From: Pseudoalteromonas luteoviolacea DSM 6061
Lineage (GTDB): Bacteria > Pseudomonadota > Gammaproteobacteria > Enterobacterales > Alteromonadaceae
Reading direction: 5' to 3'
NCBI RefSeq assembly: GCF_001625655.1
Contig: NZ_AUYB01000109.1
Span: 1-64,000 of the forward strand
Length of the DNA: 64,000 nt
The notes beneath the pieces were generated by a model that worked only from the letters and a program-made list of their open reading frames with translations, did not search any database and was not told the DNA's origin. The position numbers were made by a program, and so were the translations under genes. Below are positions 50,764 through 59,413 of this stretch, piece after piece. Numbering within the stretch: position 1 is the stretch's first letter; every line of letters begins with the position of its first letter.

Positions 50764-51744
50764 ATGAAGCTTATATTGGCCCCTATGGAGGGCGTAGTCG
50801 ATTTTAAAATGCGAGAATTGCTGTCTGACTTGGGCGGCTTTGACCTCTGTGTCACAGAGTTTATTCGAGTAGTAGATTTAACCCTGCCGAGACGTGTATT
50901 CATGCGGTATTGCCCTGAGCTGTTAAATGGCGGGTATACACGTGCAGGAACCCCTGTAAGAATTCAACTGCTCGGGCAAGTGCCGCATGTATTGGCAGCC
51001 AATGCGCGAAAAGCTGTGAAACTGGGTTCTCACGGCGTTGATCTCAACTTTGGATGTCCCGCAAAAACGGTAAATAAGAGCAAAGGTGGCGCGGTATTAC
51101 TTAAAGAGCCTGAGCAAATATATCAAATCATCAAAGCAGTTAGGGAAGCGGTTCCTGAGGAACACATTGTGAGCGCTAAAATTAGATTGGGGTTCGACGA
51201 TGATACTAACAGTACTGAAATCGTAGATGCAGTGCAAAGTGCTGGTGCGTCGAGCTTAGCAATTCATGCGAGAACAAAGCGTGACGGTTATAGGCCGCCG
51301 GCTTACTGGGAAAAAATTCCGCCGTTACTCGCCCGGCTGTCAATTCCAGTAGTGGCAAATGGAGAGATCTGGCAAGTCGAAGATGCCGTCCGTTGTCAAC
51401 AACAGAGCCAATGTCAGGATTTAATGCTTGGTAGAGGCGCATTAGCTACCCCCGATCTCGCTACCAAAATCAAAGCTCACATGCAGGGTGTTGAATATAC
51501 ACCATTAACTTGGCAAGAAGTGGTATATCATATAGTACACTCCTCTATGCACCAAGATGAGAACGTTAGCGAAAAATATTTTTCATCTAGAACCAAGCAG
51601 TGGCTTGGATACCTAAAGCTACAATACGCGGAAGCGCACAGTCTCTTCGAGGAAATAAAACGATTAAAGTCCAAATCAGATGTGGTTGCGGTATTAGAGA
51701 AATACGCAAAGTCTCCGTCTCTTGATTCAAATCATAACATCTAA
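50764..51744 (+). CDS. dusC: tRNA-dihydrouridine(16) synthase
   Basis: FMN-dependent enzyme that reduces U16 in tRNA. ATG 50764 (MKLILAPMEGVVDF) matches the E. coli DusC start; an earlier GTG at 50758 is less likely. The 326-aa product has the TIM-barrel signature VDLNFGCPAKTVNKSKGGAVLLK with the catalytic Cys, the FMN-binding VVANGEIW, and MLGRGAL. It is closer to DusC than DusA/B in the first half (FDLCVTEFIRVVD). A DksA-like gene follows by 42 bp. Confidence 0.94.
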   Translation: MKLILAPMEGVVDFKMRELLSDLGGFDLCVTEFIRVVDLTLPRRVFMRYCPELLNGGYTRAGTPVRIQLLGQVPHVLAANARKAVKLGSHGVDLNFGCPAKTVNKSKGGAVLLKEPEQIYQIIKAVREAVPEEHIVSAKIRLGFDDDTNSTEIVDAVQSAGASSLAIHARTKRDGYRPPAYWEKIPPLLARLSIPVVANGEIWQVEDAVRCQQQSQCQDLMLGRGALATPDLATKIKAHMQGVEYTPLTWQEVVYHIVHSSMHQDENVSEKYFSSRTKQWLGYLKLQYAEAHSLFEEIKRLKSKSDVVAVLEKYAKSPSLDSNHNI

Positions 51745-51786
51745 CTGACCGCAATAGATAATGGGCATTCAGAGGAGAACCGGCCC

Positions 51787-52149
51787 ATGAATGAAAATCT
51801 ACTAAACCAATGTCAGTTAAAGTTAGCCGATGAACTTGCCCATATTAGAGTAAGCTTCATTGAAGATTTAAAAACAAATAGCAACCCTGTGACCTCGCAG
51901 CTTGCTGAAATGCTTGAACAAACATCTCCTGCAGATTGGATTGACAGCATTGATGACAAAATTTGCCCTAGTCAGTTTCCAAACTACACAAGACTAGTTC
52001 AAATTGAAGCTGCGATGTGCCAAATTGATATTGGTCAATTTGGGTTTTGCTGTGATTGTGAAAAAGAAATCGAGGTGGAGCTGTTAAATCAGGACCCCAC
52101 AACACAAAGATGTAAGAGCTGCCAATCTAAAGCGCTTCAAAAGCTTTAA
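51787..52149 (+). CDS. DksA/TraR-type zinc-finger protein
   Basis: 120-aa protein with a C-terminal C4 zinc finger (CCDCEKEIEVELLNQDPTTQRCKSCQ) of the DksA/TraR type and a helical N terminus (about 1-80). Some such proteins bind the RNA polymerase secondary channel; whether this one does is unknown. It follows dusC by 42 bp with AGAGGAG upstream of the ATG. Its last 23 bases overlap the convergent DUF3080 gene. Confidence 0.82.
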   Translation: MNENLLNQCQLKLADELAHIRVSFIEDLKTNSNPVTSQLAEMLEQTSPADWIDSIDDKICPSQFPNYTRLVQIEAAMCQIDIGQFGFCCDCEKEIEVELLNQDPTTQRCKSCQSKALQKL

Positions 52150-53161
52150 TATTAGGTAAGATGGCCATACTTGTGGCAGGATGAAATACAATATTTTTAA
52201 GAATTGCATAGGCTTGAACGTCATTCAGGGCTAACCGGGATTGAAGCCTATGCATTGCTTGCTGTTGTGACCAAGCATACAAGTGTATACCAACGTCAAC
52301 TTGAACAACTGTTACCATCCATTGATAAACCGACTCAGGAATATCCTGCTTACACAGTAGCAATGTCTGTTTAATATCAATGTATCCATCACGCCAATTA
52401 TACCCTTCTTTAGCATCACAGTAGCGTTCAACCATTTCCAATACGACAGGCTTAGATATATTAATATGTGAAGTAAGCGCTACTTCAATCTTCCCCGGAA
52501 CTCTTTCGGCTTGTTTACTCAAGGCAGTCAGTAACTCATTGGGGTCAACAGCCTGTCCCAAATAAAAGTTCATCTTGCTTTGATACCACTCCTTACCATT
52601 AGGTAATTGGTGTAAACCGATATTAGAACGTACTTTATAAGCCCTTAAAAAGCGTGTGAGTACATTTTTTTGCTCACTGCCATAATGTGATGTTTCGAGA
52701 AAATCTAGTAACTGATTGCGCTCCAAGCGATTTAGTACAATATTACTCTCTCTGCCCTTATTGAGGCGTTCAATCACCAGCTGTAACCACTCGTCTAATG
52801 CCTTATCAGTGACAATACCTTGCGCACGTTCAAGTACATTAAAATAGGCAGGCCAAACCAAAAACCTTTCAGGGTAGCGCTCTTGGATTTTCAAATAATC
52901 CAATGCATCTTCCTGCTCACTGGTTAAATTTGCAGTGTCGATGGAGTAAAGAAGTTCATGTCGTGTTTTTAGATAGGCGTCATCAAATGGCATTACACTG
53001 CTTGCTTGGCGCTGTCTCTCTTGCTGGTTTTGCGTTAACCAGTTAAGTGCTTTTGAAGATTCTGTAAACTCCTCAAATGAGAGCTGCTGCTTTTGTTCGG
53101 AGCATGCATTGAGTAAAAGAAGAATGAACGAAGCAAAAAGTACGACAAAGCTTTTGAGCAT
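52127..53161 (-). CDS. DUF3080 family lipoprotein
   Basis: 344-aa predicted lipoprotein (lipobox LNAC, Cys20) of the DUF3080 family found in Alteromonadales and Vibrionales. It is largely helical with Gln-rich stretches and no catalytic motif. Function unknown. It is convergent with the DksA-like gene (23-bp overlap) and single in its unit. Confidence 0.8.
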   Translation of the reverse strand: MLKSFVVLFASFILLLLNACSEQKQQLSFEEFTESSKALNWLTQNQQERQRQASSVMPFDDAYLKTRHELLYSIDTANLTSEQEDALDYLKIQERYPERFLVWPAYFNVLERAQGIVTDKALDEWLQLVIERLNKGRESNIVLNRLERNQLLDFLETSHYGSEQKNVLTRFLRAYKVRSNIGLHQLPNGKEWYQSKMNFYLGQAVDPNELLTALSKQAERVPGKIEVALTSHINISKPVVLEMVERYCDAKEGYNWRDGYIDIKQTLLLCKQDIPESVYQWMVTVVQVDVGIHLYAWSQQQAMHRLQSRLALNDVQAYAILKNIVFHPATSMAILPNIKAFEAL

Positions 53162-53307
53162 GATATCCCCATCACGAAACTATCGAATCAATCGAAATTT
53201 AGTCTGTAAAGCAGGCCAATGGACACTGGGTAACGAATAAAATCACTAGGTAGTTTAAGCAAAATACGGCAAAAAGTCGTGCGCTAAATCAAGCTTTTAT
53301 GAGGAAA

Positions 53308-53333
53308 CAAAAAAGCCCCTTACGGGGCTTTTT
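53308..53333 (-). terminator. Terminator of the TonB2-type operon
   Basis: AAAAGCCCC-TTAC-GGGGCTTTT with T-run, 4 bp after the TPR gene stop on the minus strand. Confidence 0.85.
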
Positions 53334-53336
53334 CAA

Positions 53337-54599
53337 TTAAAGGCTGATACCTTTACGCTGTGCTTTCTCTTTGATAAAAGAGGCCCAACTGCGAGCAAAT
53401 TTGCGTGTTTTAGGATCTTCTTGAGCCTTAACAATCGCGCGATATGCTTGCTTGTACTTTTCTTGATAAAGATAAGCTTCTGCTAAGTCAGAGTAAATTG
53501 TACCCTTTTTCTTAGAACCAAGTTCAAGTGCTTTATTTAAACGAACAACTGCCGCTGCATATTGAAGGTCTTGTAGCAACAAGCTACCAGCCTTTCTATA
53601 CAACTCAGCATCATCTTCAAATTTAGCTGCTTCTTCATAGTACTGAGCTGCTTTAGCAATGTTCTTCGCTTGGTGGAAGTAACTTGCTGTAGCAGTAACA
53701 TTTTGCTTATTGCGCTCAATGTTTTTATCTTTGATTGCCTTTTCAAACGTAATAGCCGCTTTGTAAGGAATTTCATTCAAAGAGTAGTAACTACCAAGAA
53801 TCTTGTAGTGGTTCTCTTTCTCAAAATAGCCTTTCTTGTATGCAATCTCCATCACAGTTTGACCTTTACGGTACTGCTCTGTTTGCATGTAGAAAGAACC
53901 AAGTTGAGTCCAAACTTGCTTGTCTTCAGGGAAGATTTTAACAAGTTCCTCAGCAACGCTAACAGCATTCTGGAATTGCTTAAGTTCAAAATATGAACCA
54001 ATCTTAAGCATATAGAATGATTTGTTAGGCTCTTCTTTATTTAAAGCAATAGCTTGGTCAGCCGGCTTAATTACATCAGCAAACTTTTTAAGTTCGTAGT
54101 TTGCTTGTGCAATACGACCGTAAACTTTCGAGTCTTCTTCACCCGTAAAGTCCATCCAGTCATAATAAGCCTTTTTTGCGCCTTCGTACTGCTCGGTACC
54201 TACTAATAGGTCACCTAGCAACTTCATTAGATCAGCTTGATCTTTGAAGTTAAGTACGTCTGGAGCAATCGCTTGACGAATGTACTTGATAGCCGTCTTA
54301 TACTCTTCTTTCTGAGCATATAGGTTACCTAAGTAACGGTTAACCGTTGCCTGATCAAACTCATCTGAAGCGTCGATTTCAAGCAGCAAAGCGATTGCTT
54401 CATCTACTTTATCTTCGTTGTAAAGGTCAAATGCTTTGATAACCTTTTTACCAACTCGCTCACCCATGACTTTAGTCTTAGCTTTTTTGCGCTCTTCAAT
54501 CTTTGCAGGATCTGGAGCAGCAACTGCTGCGGTGCTCAAAGCACCGCCAGCTAGAGACATCATCAGAGCAAGAGCTGTTGCTTTTGACATTTGCTTCAT
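53337..54599 (-). CDS. TPR-repeat protein of the TonB2 cluster
   Basis: 420-aa periplasmic protein with a signal peptide (about 1-28, ending STAAVAA) and many TPR-like repeats (VNRYLGNLYAQKEEYKTAIKYIRQAI, RKAGSLLLQDLQYAAAVVRLNKAL). TPR genes commonly close the DUF3450-TtpC-ExbB-ExbD-TonB cluster in marine gammaproteobacteria. It starts 10 bp after tonB. A scaffold role in energy transfer is inferred. Confidence 0.88.
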   Translation of the reverse strand: MKQMSKATALALMMSLAGGALSTAAVAAPDPAKIEERKKAKTKVMGERVGKKVIKAFDLYNEDKVDEAIALLLEIDASDEFDQATVNRYLGNLYAQKEEYKTAIKYIRQAIAPDVLNFKDQADLMKLLGDLLVGTEQYEGAKKAYYDWMDFTGEEDSKVYGRIAQANYELKKFADVIKPADQAIALNKEEPNKSFYMLKIGSYFELKQFQNAVSVAEELVKIFPEDKQVWTQLGSFYMQTEQYRKGQTVMEIAYKKGYFEKENHYKILGSYYSLNEIPYKAAITFEKAIKDKNIERNKQNVTATASYFHQAKNIAKAAQYYEEAAKFEDDAELYRKAGSLLLQDLQYAAAVVRLNKALELGSKKKGTIYSDLAEAYLYQEKYKQAYRAIVKAQEDPKTRKFARSWASFIKEKAQRKGISL

Positions 54600-54609
54600 A
54601 TCTTACTCC

Positions 54610-55224
54610 TTAGTCTTGGTTAAGTTTGAAATCAAGTTGAACTTGAATACCAAATTGCTTTTGCGGCTTGCCGTCAACAATCTTTGGTCTGTATTTCCAC
54701 TTACGAAGTGCTCTTTGCGCTTCACGGTTGAAAATACGCTTAGGTTCAGCTGCGATTACTTTAATATCTTCTACACCACCAAGCTCGTTGATTGTAAATT
54801 CAAGCTGTACCCAGCCTTCTTTACCATCACGCGCAGCTTGCGGCGGGTATTTAGGTTCAATACGAACGATAGGTGTTGCTTCACCATCACGACCGAAATC
54901 ACCCGGGCCACTCAGACCACCTGCCGTACCACCAATATTGATGCTAGGCATGTTGAAGCCGATAGCTCCAGCAGCAGGATTTGACGTCTCTGGCTGTGGC
55001 GGCTGCGGCTTAGGCGGCTGCTTTGGCGGTGGAGGAGGTGGAGGCGGTACACGCTTCCTCTCCTGCACGTCTGATTCAGGTGGATTCGACATAATCTCGA
55101 CTATGATCTCTTCCTTTTGGTTGTCTGCCCTATCAGCTCCACCGGAGATTAGGTAAGACATAAAGAAGAACAAGCCGAAAGTTACTGCCCCACCTGCAAG
55201 AAGTGAAAACAGAAATCGAATCAT
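54610..55224 (-). CDS. TonB2-type energy transducer
   Basis: 204-aa TonB-family protein. It has one N-terminal membrane helix (about 5-28), a proline-rich periplasmic stretch (PPPPPPPKQPPKPQPPQPE, about 62-82) and the C-terminal TonB domain with YPPQAARDGKEGWVQLEFTI. The shorter form and the link to exbB/exbD and a TtpC-like protein indicate the TonB2 subtype. Its ATG shares one base with the exbD stop. It powers TonB-dependent outer-membrane receptors, here of unknown substrate. Confidence 0.92.
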   Translation of the reverse strand: MIRFLFSLLAGGAVTFGLFFFMSYLISGGADRADNQKEEIIVEIMSNPPESDVQERKRVPPPPPPPPKQPPKPQPPQPETSNPAAGAIGFNMPSINIGGTAGGLSGPGDFGRDGEATPIVRIEPKYPPQAARDGKEGWVQLEFTINELGGVEDIKVIAAEPKRIFNREAQRALRKWKYRPKIVDGKPQKQFGIQVQLDFKLNQD

Positions 55225-55628
55225 TACTTAGCTCCAGCTATTGAAATCTTCAGACCGTCATCAGTTGCCTTGATTTGGTCCATTACCTTCACAACAACAC
55301 CGTGCTTAGCACCTTTATCCGCTTGGATAATTACTGTCTCAGTTTGTTGTTCAGCCAATAGGTTTTCAAGGTTAGCGCTTACACGCTCAACATCTACCTG
55401 ACGCTTATCCATCCAAATCTCACCGTTTTCACGGATAGCGATAAAGATGTTCGCATTTTTCTTAGTTTGAGCCTGTGCAGCTTTTGGCTTTTTAACTTCA
55501 ATGCCTGCCTCTTTAACAAAAGAGGTAGTTACGATGAAGAAGATCAACATGATGAATACGATGTCAAGCATCGGTGTCATATCTACTGCTGCTTCTTCTT
55601 CTTCACGAAAACGCTGTTTACGTGCCAT
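55224..55628 (-). CDS. exbD: ExbD-type biopolymer transport protein
   Basis: 134-aa protein with one membrane helix (about 21-42) containing the essential Asp in DMTPMLDIVFIMLIFFIVTTSF and a short ExbD/TolR periplasmic domain. It forms the proton motor with the ExbB-type gene 14 bp upstream and shares a base with tonB downstream. Confidence 0.93.
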   Translation of the reverse strand: MARKQRFREEEEAAVDMTPMLDIVFIMLIFFIVTTSFVKEAGIEVKKPKAAQAQTKKNANIFIAIRENGEIWMDKRQVDVERVSANLENLLAEQQTETVIIQADKGAKHGVVVKVMDQIKATDDGLKISIAGAK

Positions 55629-55642
55629 ATTTATATCTCTCT

Positions 55643-56167
55643 CTAGTGATGTGGCAAGCTATCGATTAGCTTTTCTTTAGCCATTTTTGCTCTCGCCTCA
55701 AGACGAGTGCTAAAGAATACACCTGATAGTGCCGCAACCATTCCAGCCATTGTTGGTATCGTCGCCATTGAAATGCCTGACGCCATCAAACGCGGGTTAC
55801 CAGTACCTTGAGTAGCCATAGTTTCGAATACCGAAATCATACCTGTCACTGTACCTAGTAGACCGATTAATGGACACATTGCAACCAATGTTTTGATAAT
55901 CAACATACGCTCATCTAATTTTTCAGACGCTTCAGAAACCCATGCTTCACGGATTCTGTGTGCGTACCAAGATGTAGTATCTTGGCGGGCATCCCATTTA
56001 GCTACAATCCCCTTATGCATTCTAGGGAACTCCACTAATAGGAACCAATAGCGCTCAATCATTAATACCCACATAAGAAAGAGTGCCATTGCGACAACGA
56101 ATAGTACGTCGCCGCCTGTAGCAACAAAATCCCTGATAGATTCCCACGTCTCCACCAGGACTAGCAT
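55643..56167 (-). CDS. exbB: ExbB-type MotA/TolQ/ExbB proton channel protein
   Basis: 174-aa channel protein with three membrane helices. The family segment AMCPLIGLLGTVTGMISVFETMA in helix two and ISMATIPTMAGMVAALSGVFFS in helix three are clear. Its start overlaps the stop of the upstream TtpC-like gene by one base. This short ExbB is typical of TonB2 systems. Confidence 0.92.
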   Translation of the reverse strand: MLVLVETWESIRDFVATGGDVLFVVAMALFLMWVLMIERYWFLLVEFPRMHKGIVAKWDARQDTTSWYAHRIREAWVSEASEKLDERMLIIKTLVAMCPLIGLLGTVTGMISVFETMATQGTGNPRLMASGISMATIPTMAGMVAALSGVFFSTRLEARAKMAKEKLIDSLPHH

Positions 56168-57531
56168 TATGCTTTCTCCTTCTCCGCGTGCGCAGCAACG
56201 ATACCCGCGCTTTGCTCGTCAAGAATGTGTAGGATTGATTTACTACGACCAGCAACAATAGCGTGAAGTAGGATTAGTGGTAGCGCAGCAATTAGACCAA
56301 GAGCTGTTGTAACAAGTGCTAGAGAGATGTTACCTGCCATGATCTTCGGATCACCAGTACCGAATAGAGTGATTGATTCGAACGTCAAGATCATACCAAC
56401 AACCGTACCTAGTAGACCTAGTAACGGAGCGATAGCTGCAAGGATCTTGATGATGTTGATACCAGCTTCAATGCGAGGCGTTTCACGTAGAATTGCTTCG
56501 TCAAGTTTAAGCTCAAGGTTCTCAACGTCTTGGTTCTTGTTGTCATGGTACACTTTCAAGATACGGCCAAGTGGGTTGTTATCACTTGGGTTGTTAGCGT
56601 TCTTGATTTGTGACTTGATCTTAGCACCAACTACCATTAGGTCTAGGAAACGTACTAATGCGATTAGTGCACCTAGCGCTAACAATGCAGTGATGATGTA
56701 ACCAACAGTGTCACCTTGGTGCCAACGCTCTTCAACACTTGCTTTTTGAGTGTTAAGACGAAGGATAGCGCCACGAGTTGGATCCACTACGAAAGGAACG
56801 TAGCTGCTTGCAGACGTGTTAAGAAGGTCTGAAACTGTTGCAACAACGTTTGAAGCAGGCTGCTTACCTAGAGGAACAATTGACTTGTTCTCTGCGTCAT
56901 ATACAACGTAACCATCTTTAGTAACAAGGTTGAAGTTACCAATACGAGTAACTTGCTTAACATTGATGTCACCGCTTAGCTCTGCTACTTCAGCTTCGAA
57001 AGTAGAAGTCTTTGCAGATTCAGTCATTTCAGTTTGGAATGCAATCCAAAGCTCTTCAAGTTCACGAGTAGTTGGCAGCTCTTTAGCAGCAGCTAGTGAA
57101 CGAAGAACTTCAGCACGTCCTGGCTTTTCAGCACTTACGATCGATGCTTCGATTGAACCGATAGCATCAGCTGATGAACGACGTACAACACCGAACATCT
57201 CACCAAGAGTACCTTGAGCATTTACTAGCTCAGTTTCTTTGTCAGCAAGAGTGATTTCGTTTTGCTTGAATTGCTTGTTAAGACGCTCACCACGTGCTTT
57301 TTCAGCAGCTAGGTCACGTTTAGCTTTGTTAAGTAGTGCTTGCTTGTCAGCACGCTCAGACAAGAACTCTTGCTCACGAGCTTTGTTAATTTTACCTTCA
57401 GAAATACGATTCTGTTTAACTTGCTCTAGGATCTTGTCAAGTGCTTCCGTGTTTGCATGTGCATTCAACGCGGCACCAGCAGAAACTGTTAATGCTGCAG
57501 CAACTGCAAAACCTTTAAATAGTTTCTTCAT
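56167..57531 (-). CDS. TtpC-like large ExbB-domain protein of the TonB2 system
   Basis: 454-aa protein with a signal peptide (about 1-26), a periplasmic coiled coil (about 30-115, rich in Glu, Lys, Arg, Gln) and a C-terminal MotA/TolQ/ExbB domain (about 270-454) with ILAAIAPLLGLLGTVVGMILTFESITLFG. This fusion corresponds to TtpC of Vibrio, needed by the TonB2 complex for transport. It is 6 bp after the DUF3450 gene. Confidence 0.88.
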   Translation of the reverse strand: MKKLFKGFAVAAALTVSAGAALNAHANTEALDKILEQVKQNRISEGKINKAREQEFLSERADKQALLNKAKRDLAAEKARGERLNKQFKQNEITLADKETELVNAQGTLGEMFGVVRRSSADAIGSIEASIVSAEKPGRAEVLRSLAAAKELPTTRELEELWIAFQTEMTESAKTSTFEAEVAELSGDINVKQVTRIGNFNLVTKDGYVVYDAENKSIVPLGKQPASNVVATVSDLLNTSASSYVPFVVDPTRGAILRLNTQKASVEERWHQGDTVGYIITALLALGALIALVRFLDLMVVGAKIKSQIKNANNPSDNNPLGRILKVYHDNKNQDVENLELKLDEAILRETPRIEAGINIIKILAAIAPLLGLLGTVVGMILTFESITLFGTGDPKIMAGNISLALVTTALGLIAALPLILLHAIVAGRSKSILHILDEQSAGIVAAHAEKEKA

Positions 57532-57537
57532 GTTTTA

Positions 57538-58308
57538 TTACTCCGCGCCGAAAATAGGAAGTTTAACTAGTTCTGGGGCAGCCTGACCACGTGCTATACG
57601 GATCATGTCTTTGATAGGCTTAAGGTATTCTTCACCTAGTGATTGCCACTGCTTCGCATTGTTGTCCCAAACCCATGCATTCTTTTGATCGAATGATTGA
57701 GCAACATAAGCGATACGACCTAGACGAGCGAAGTCAACGTTGATGTTTTTACCGTTAATTTCTAGAGAACCTTGAGAAGCAGTCATTGCTGTACCGTATG
57801 CAGTTTCAACAGTGTAAGCTTCTAATACCTGACGGTATTTCTCTGAAGTAGTTACTTTTGCGTTTGAAAGTGTTTCACGTAGTCTTTCTACGCGCTCTAA
57901 ACGCTTTTCAGTATCAAACGGGACGTCCGCTTTGATGAATTGCTCGAGTGTATCAATCATGCGATACATCAAAGGCACAACGTCTTGCTTAGTTTTATCA
58001 ACTGTCGCGATCTGACGCTCTAGAGACTCAATGTTTGCATTTTGGTCCGCAACCAAACGTGCAACGTGGTCGTTGTAAACTTTTAGAAGTTCTGTTTCAT
58101 CGACAGTAGTGCGGTATTCTGCAATCATTTCGATTGACTGACCGTAAATATTATCAACTTTTTCTTGAGACTTTTGAGCAGCCTTTTGAGTTTGCTGACC
58201 TACTTTTTGTATGTCATTCAAAGGATCTGCCATCACATTGCTGCTTGCAAATGCCGCTGCGCCAAATAACGCTGAAGCTACAAGACTCTTTCTGATTTTA
58301 ACAGACAT
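57538..58308 (-). CDS. DUF3450 family exported coiled-coil protein
   Basis: 256-aa protein with a signal peptide (about 1-27, ending SSNVMA) and a mostly coiled-coil region (VGQQTQKAAQKSQEKVDNIYGQS...). The DUF3450 gene regularly heads TtpC-ExbB-ExbD-TonB clusters and presumably works in the same complex. ATG 58308 was chosen; a TTG at 58317 is less likely. First gene of the six-gene unit ending at 53337. Confidence 0.88.
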   Translation of the reverse strand: MSVKIRKSLVASALFGAAAFASSNVMADPLNDIQKVGQQTQKAAQKSQEKVDNIYGQSIEMIAEYRTTVDETELLKVYNDHVARLVADQNANIESLERQIATVDKTKQDVVPLMYRMIDTLEQFIKADVPFDTEKRLERVERLRETLSNAKVTTSEKYRQVLEAYTVETAYGTAMTASQGSLEINGKNINVDFARLGRIAYVAQSFDQKNAWVWDNNAKQWQSLGEEYLKPIKDMIRIARGQAAPELVKLPIFGAE

Positions 58309-58317
58309 AGTTCCCAA

Positions 58318-58685
58318 CCAACTAAGTAATGTTACTTTTATAATTTTTGCACTCTAACTTTAGAAGAGTACCCCGGATACCTTTTTAGAAGTATCAACCG
58401 TGCAATAATGCTAAATGCATTTGCCCATGTCAACTTCATGTTTAAAACTAATTTTGTAATCGCATTTCTAATAAAATGAAATAAAACATCACATTAACAA
58501 CAAAACAACCAAAAAAAACTTAAATCACTTACTTTTCATACACAAAGCAACTTAATTAACAATTTATTACAGTCAAAAAACAGCCAAAAACAAGGCCCCA
58601 TTTGGCTTCAAACCTTTAATTACGCTATATCTATCAATCCCTTAGCAAGAAAATTTCACAATAAAAAATTGCATATAACACAATA
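58318..58685. other. Intergenic region upstream of the TonB2-type operon
   Basis: 368 bp, very AT-rich, with no gene. It must contain the operon promoter; no clear Fur box is seen by eye. Confidence 0.6.
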
Positions 58686-59354
58686 TTATTGTCGATGAAA
58701 ATTTTTTTCCTCTTCCAAATACCTGCATAAAGCAATGATTTGACGATGAAATTCATCTAAGAACAATGAAATATGGTACCCATCAACCAGTCCATGGTGT
58801 ACCTCTATAGATACAGGCAGACTGTTTTTGTCATCATTTAATTTACCAAAAATAATTTTTGGAATGCCTAGATTGTCACCAACATGCCTTGCATGTTTAA
58901 AGCTACTAAATTGAAACCAAGGCAAAATTGATACATATACCTGTTCAACTGAGGTACAGTTTGACAAAAACATTTCGCCCATCAAGGGCTGTTCCAATCC
59001 AACCTTTTTATTCTCTTCTGATTGTTGAATGAAATCATGTATGTTCTGACTGTCGCTTAGTGTGATGAACCTAAATGTATTGTCTGACCTTAAAAATGTA
59101 CCACTTATCGTTACCTGTTCAGCTTCAACGGGGCACCTGTCCACAATGCGATATCGCATAAAATCACAATGTTCTATTGCTCTCGCTAAACAATAAAGAT
59201 AGCAGTAAGTAAAGGACAGATCAGCCTGAGAAGCTCTAAAATAAAGTGAATGGGTATTTAAATTGGTAGTTATATTAAAGTTTGGATCAGCAAAGTCTTG
59301 ATAAAACTCAAAGTGCTCTTTACGTTCCCAAGAATTTAAAGCGATTTTTTTCAT
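58686..59354 (-). CDS. CAT-family O-acetyltransferase (chloramphenicol acetyltransferase-like)
   Basis: 222-aa protein of the classical chloramphenicol acetyltransferase fold. The catalytic His motif HHGLVDGYHISLF (about 186-198) and the structural Asp within it are present, as is the trimer-interface style sequence FRFITLSDSQNIHDFIQQ. Length matches CAT (about 219 aa). Resistance cannot be assumed; chromosomal members may acetylate other substrates. It starts 16 bp after the strong terminator of the dehydrogenase gene, so promoter space is very small. Confidence 0.85.
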   Translation of the reverse strand: MKKIALNSWERKEHFEFYQDFADPNFNITTNLNTHSLYFRASQADLSFTYCYLYCLARAIEHCDFMRYRIVDRCPVEAEQVTISGTFLRSDNTFRFITLSDSQNIHDFIQQSEENKKVGLEQPLMGEMFLSNCTSVEQVYVSILPWFQFSSFKHARHVGDNLGIPKIIFGKLNDDKNSLPVSIEVHHGLVDGYHISLFLDEFHRQIIALCRYLEEEKNFHRQ

Positions 59355-59370
59355 TTCTACAACTATAAAA

Positions 59371-59390
59371 AAAGGGCGAATTCGCCCTTT
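59371..59390 (-). terminator. Terminator after the Leu/Phe/Val dehydrogenase gene
   Basis: AAAGGGCGAATTCGCCCTTT is a perfect 20-bp palindrome followed on the minus strand by a T-run (A-run at 59367-59373 on the plus strand). Confidence 0.85.
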
Positions 59391-59413
59391 AGTATAGCTT
59401 CAATGAAATTGGA

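Noticed and set aside
58318..58685. Fur box for the TonB2-type operon
   Set aside because: The region is AT-rich and partial matches are expected by chance; none is convincing.
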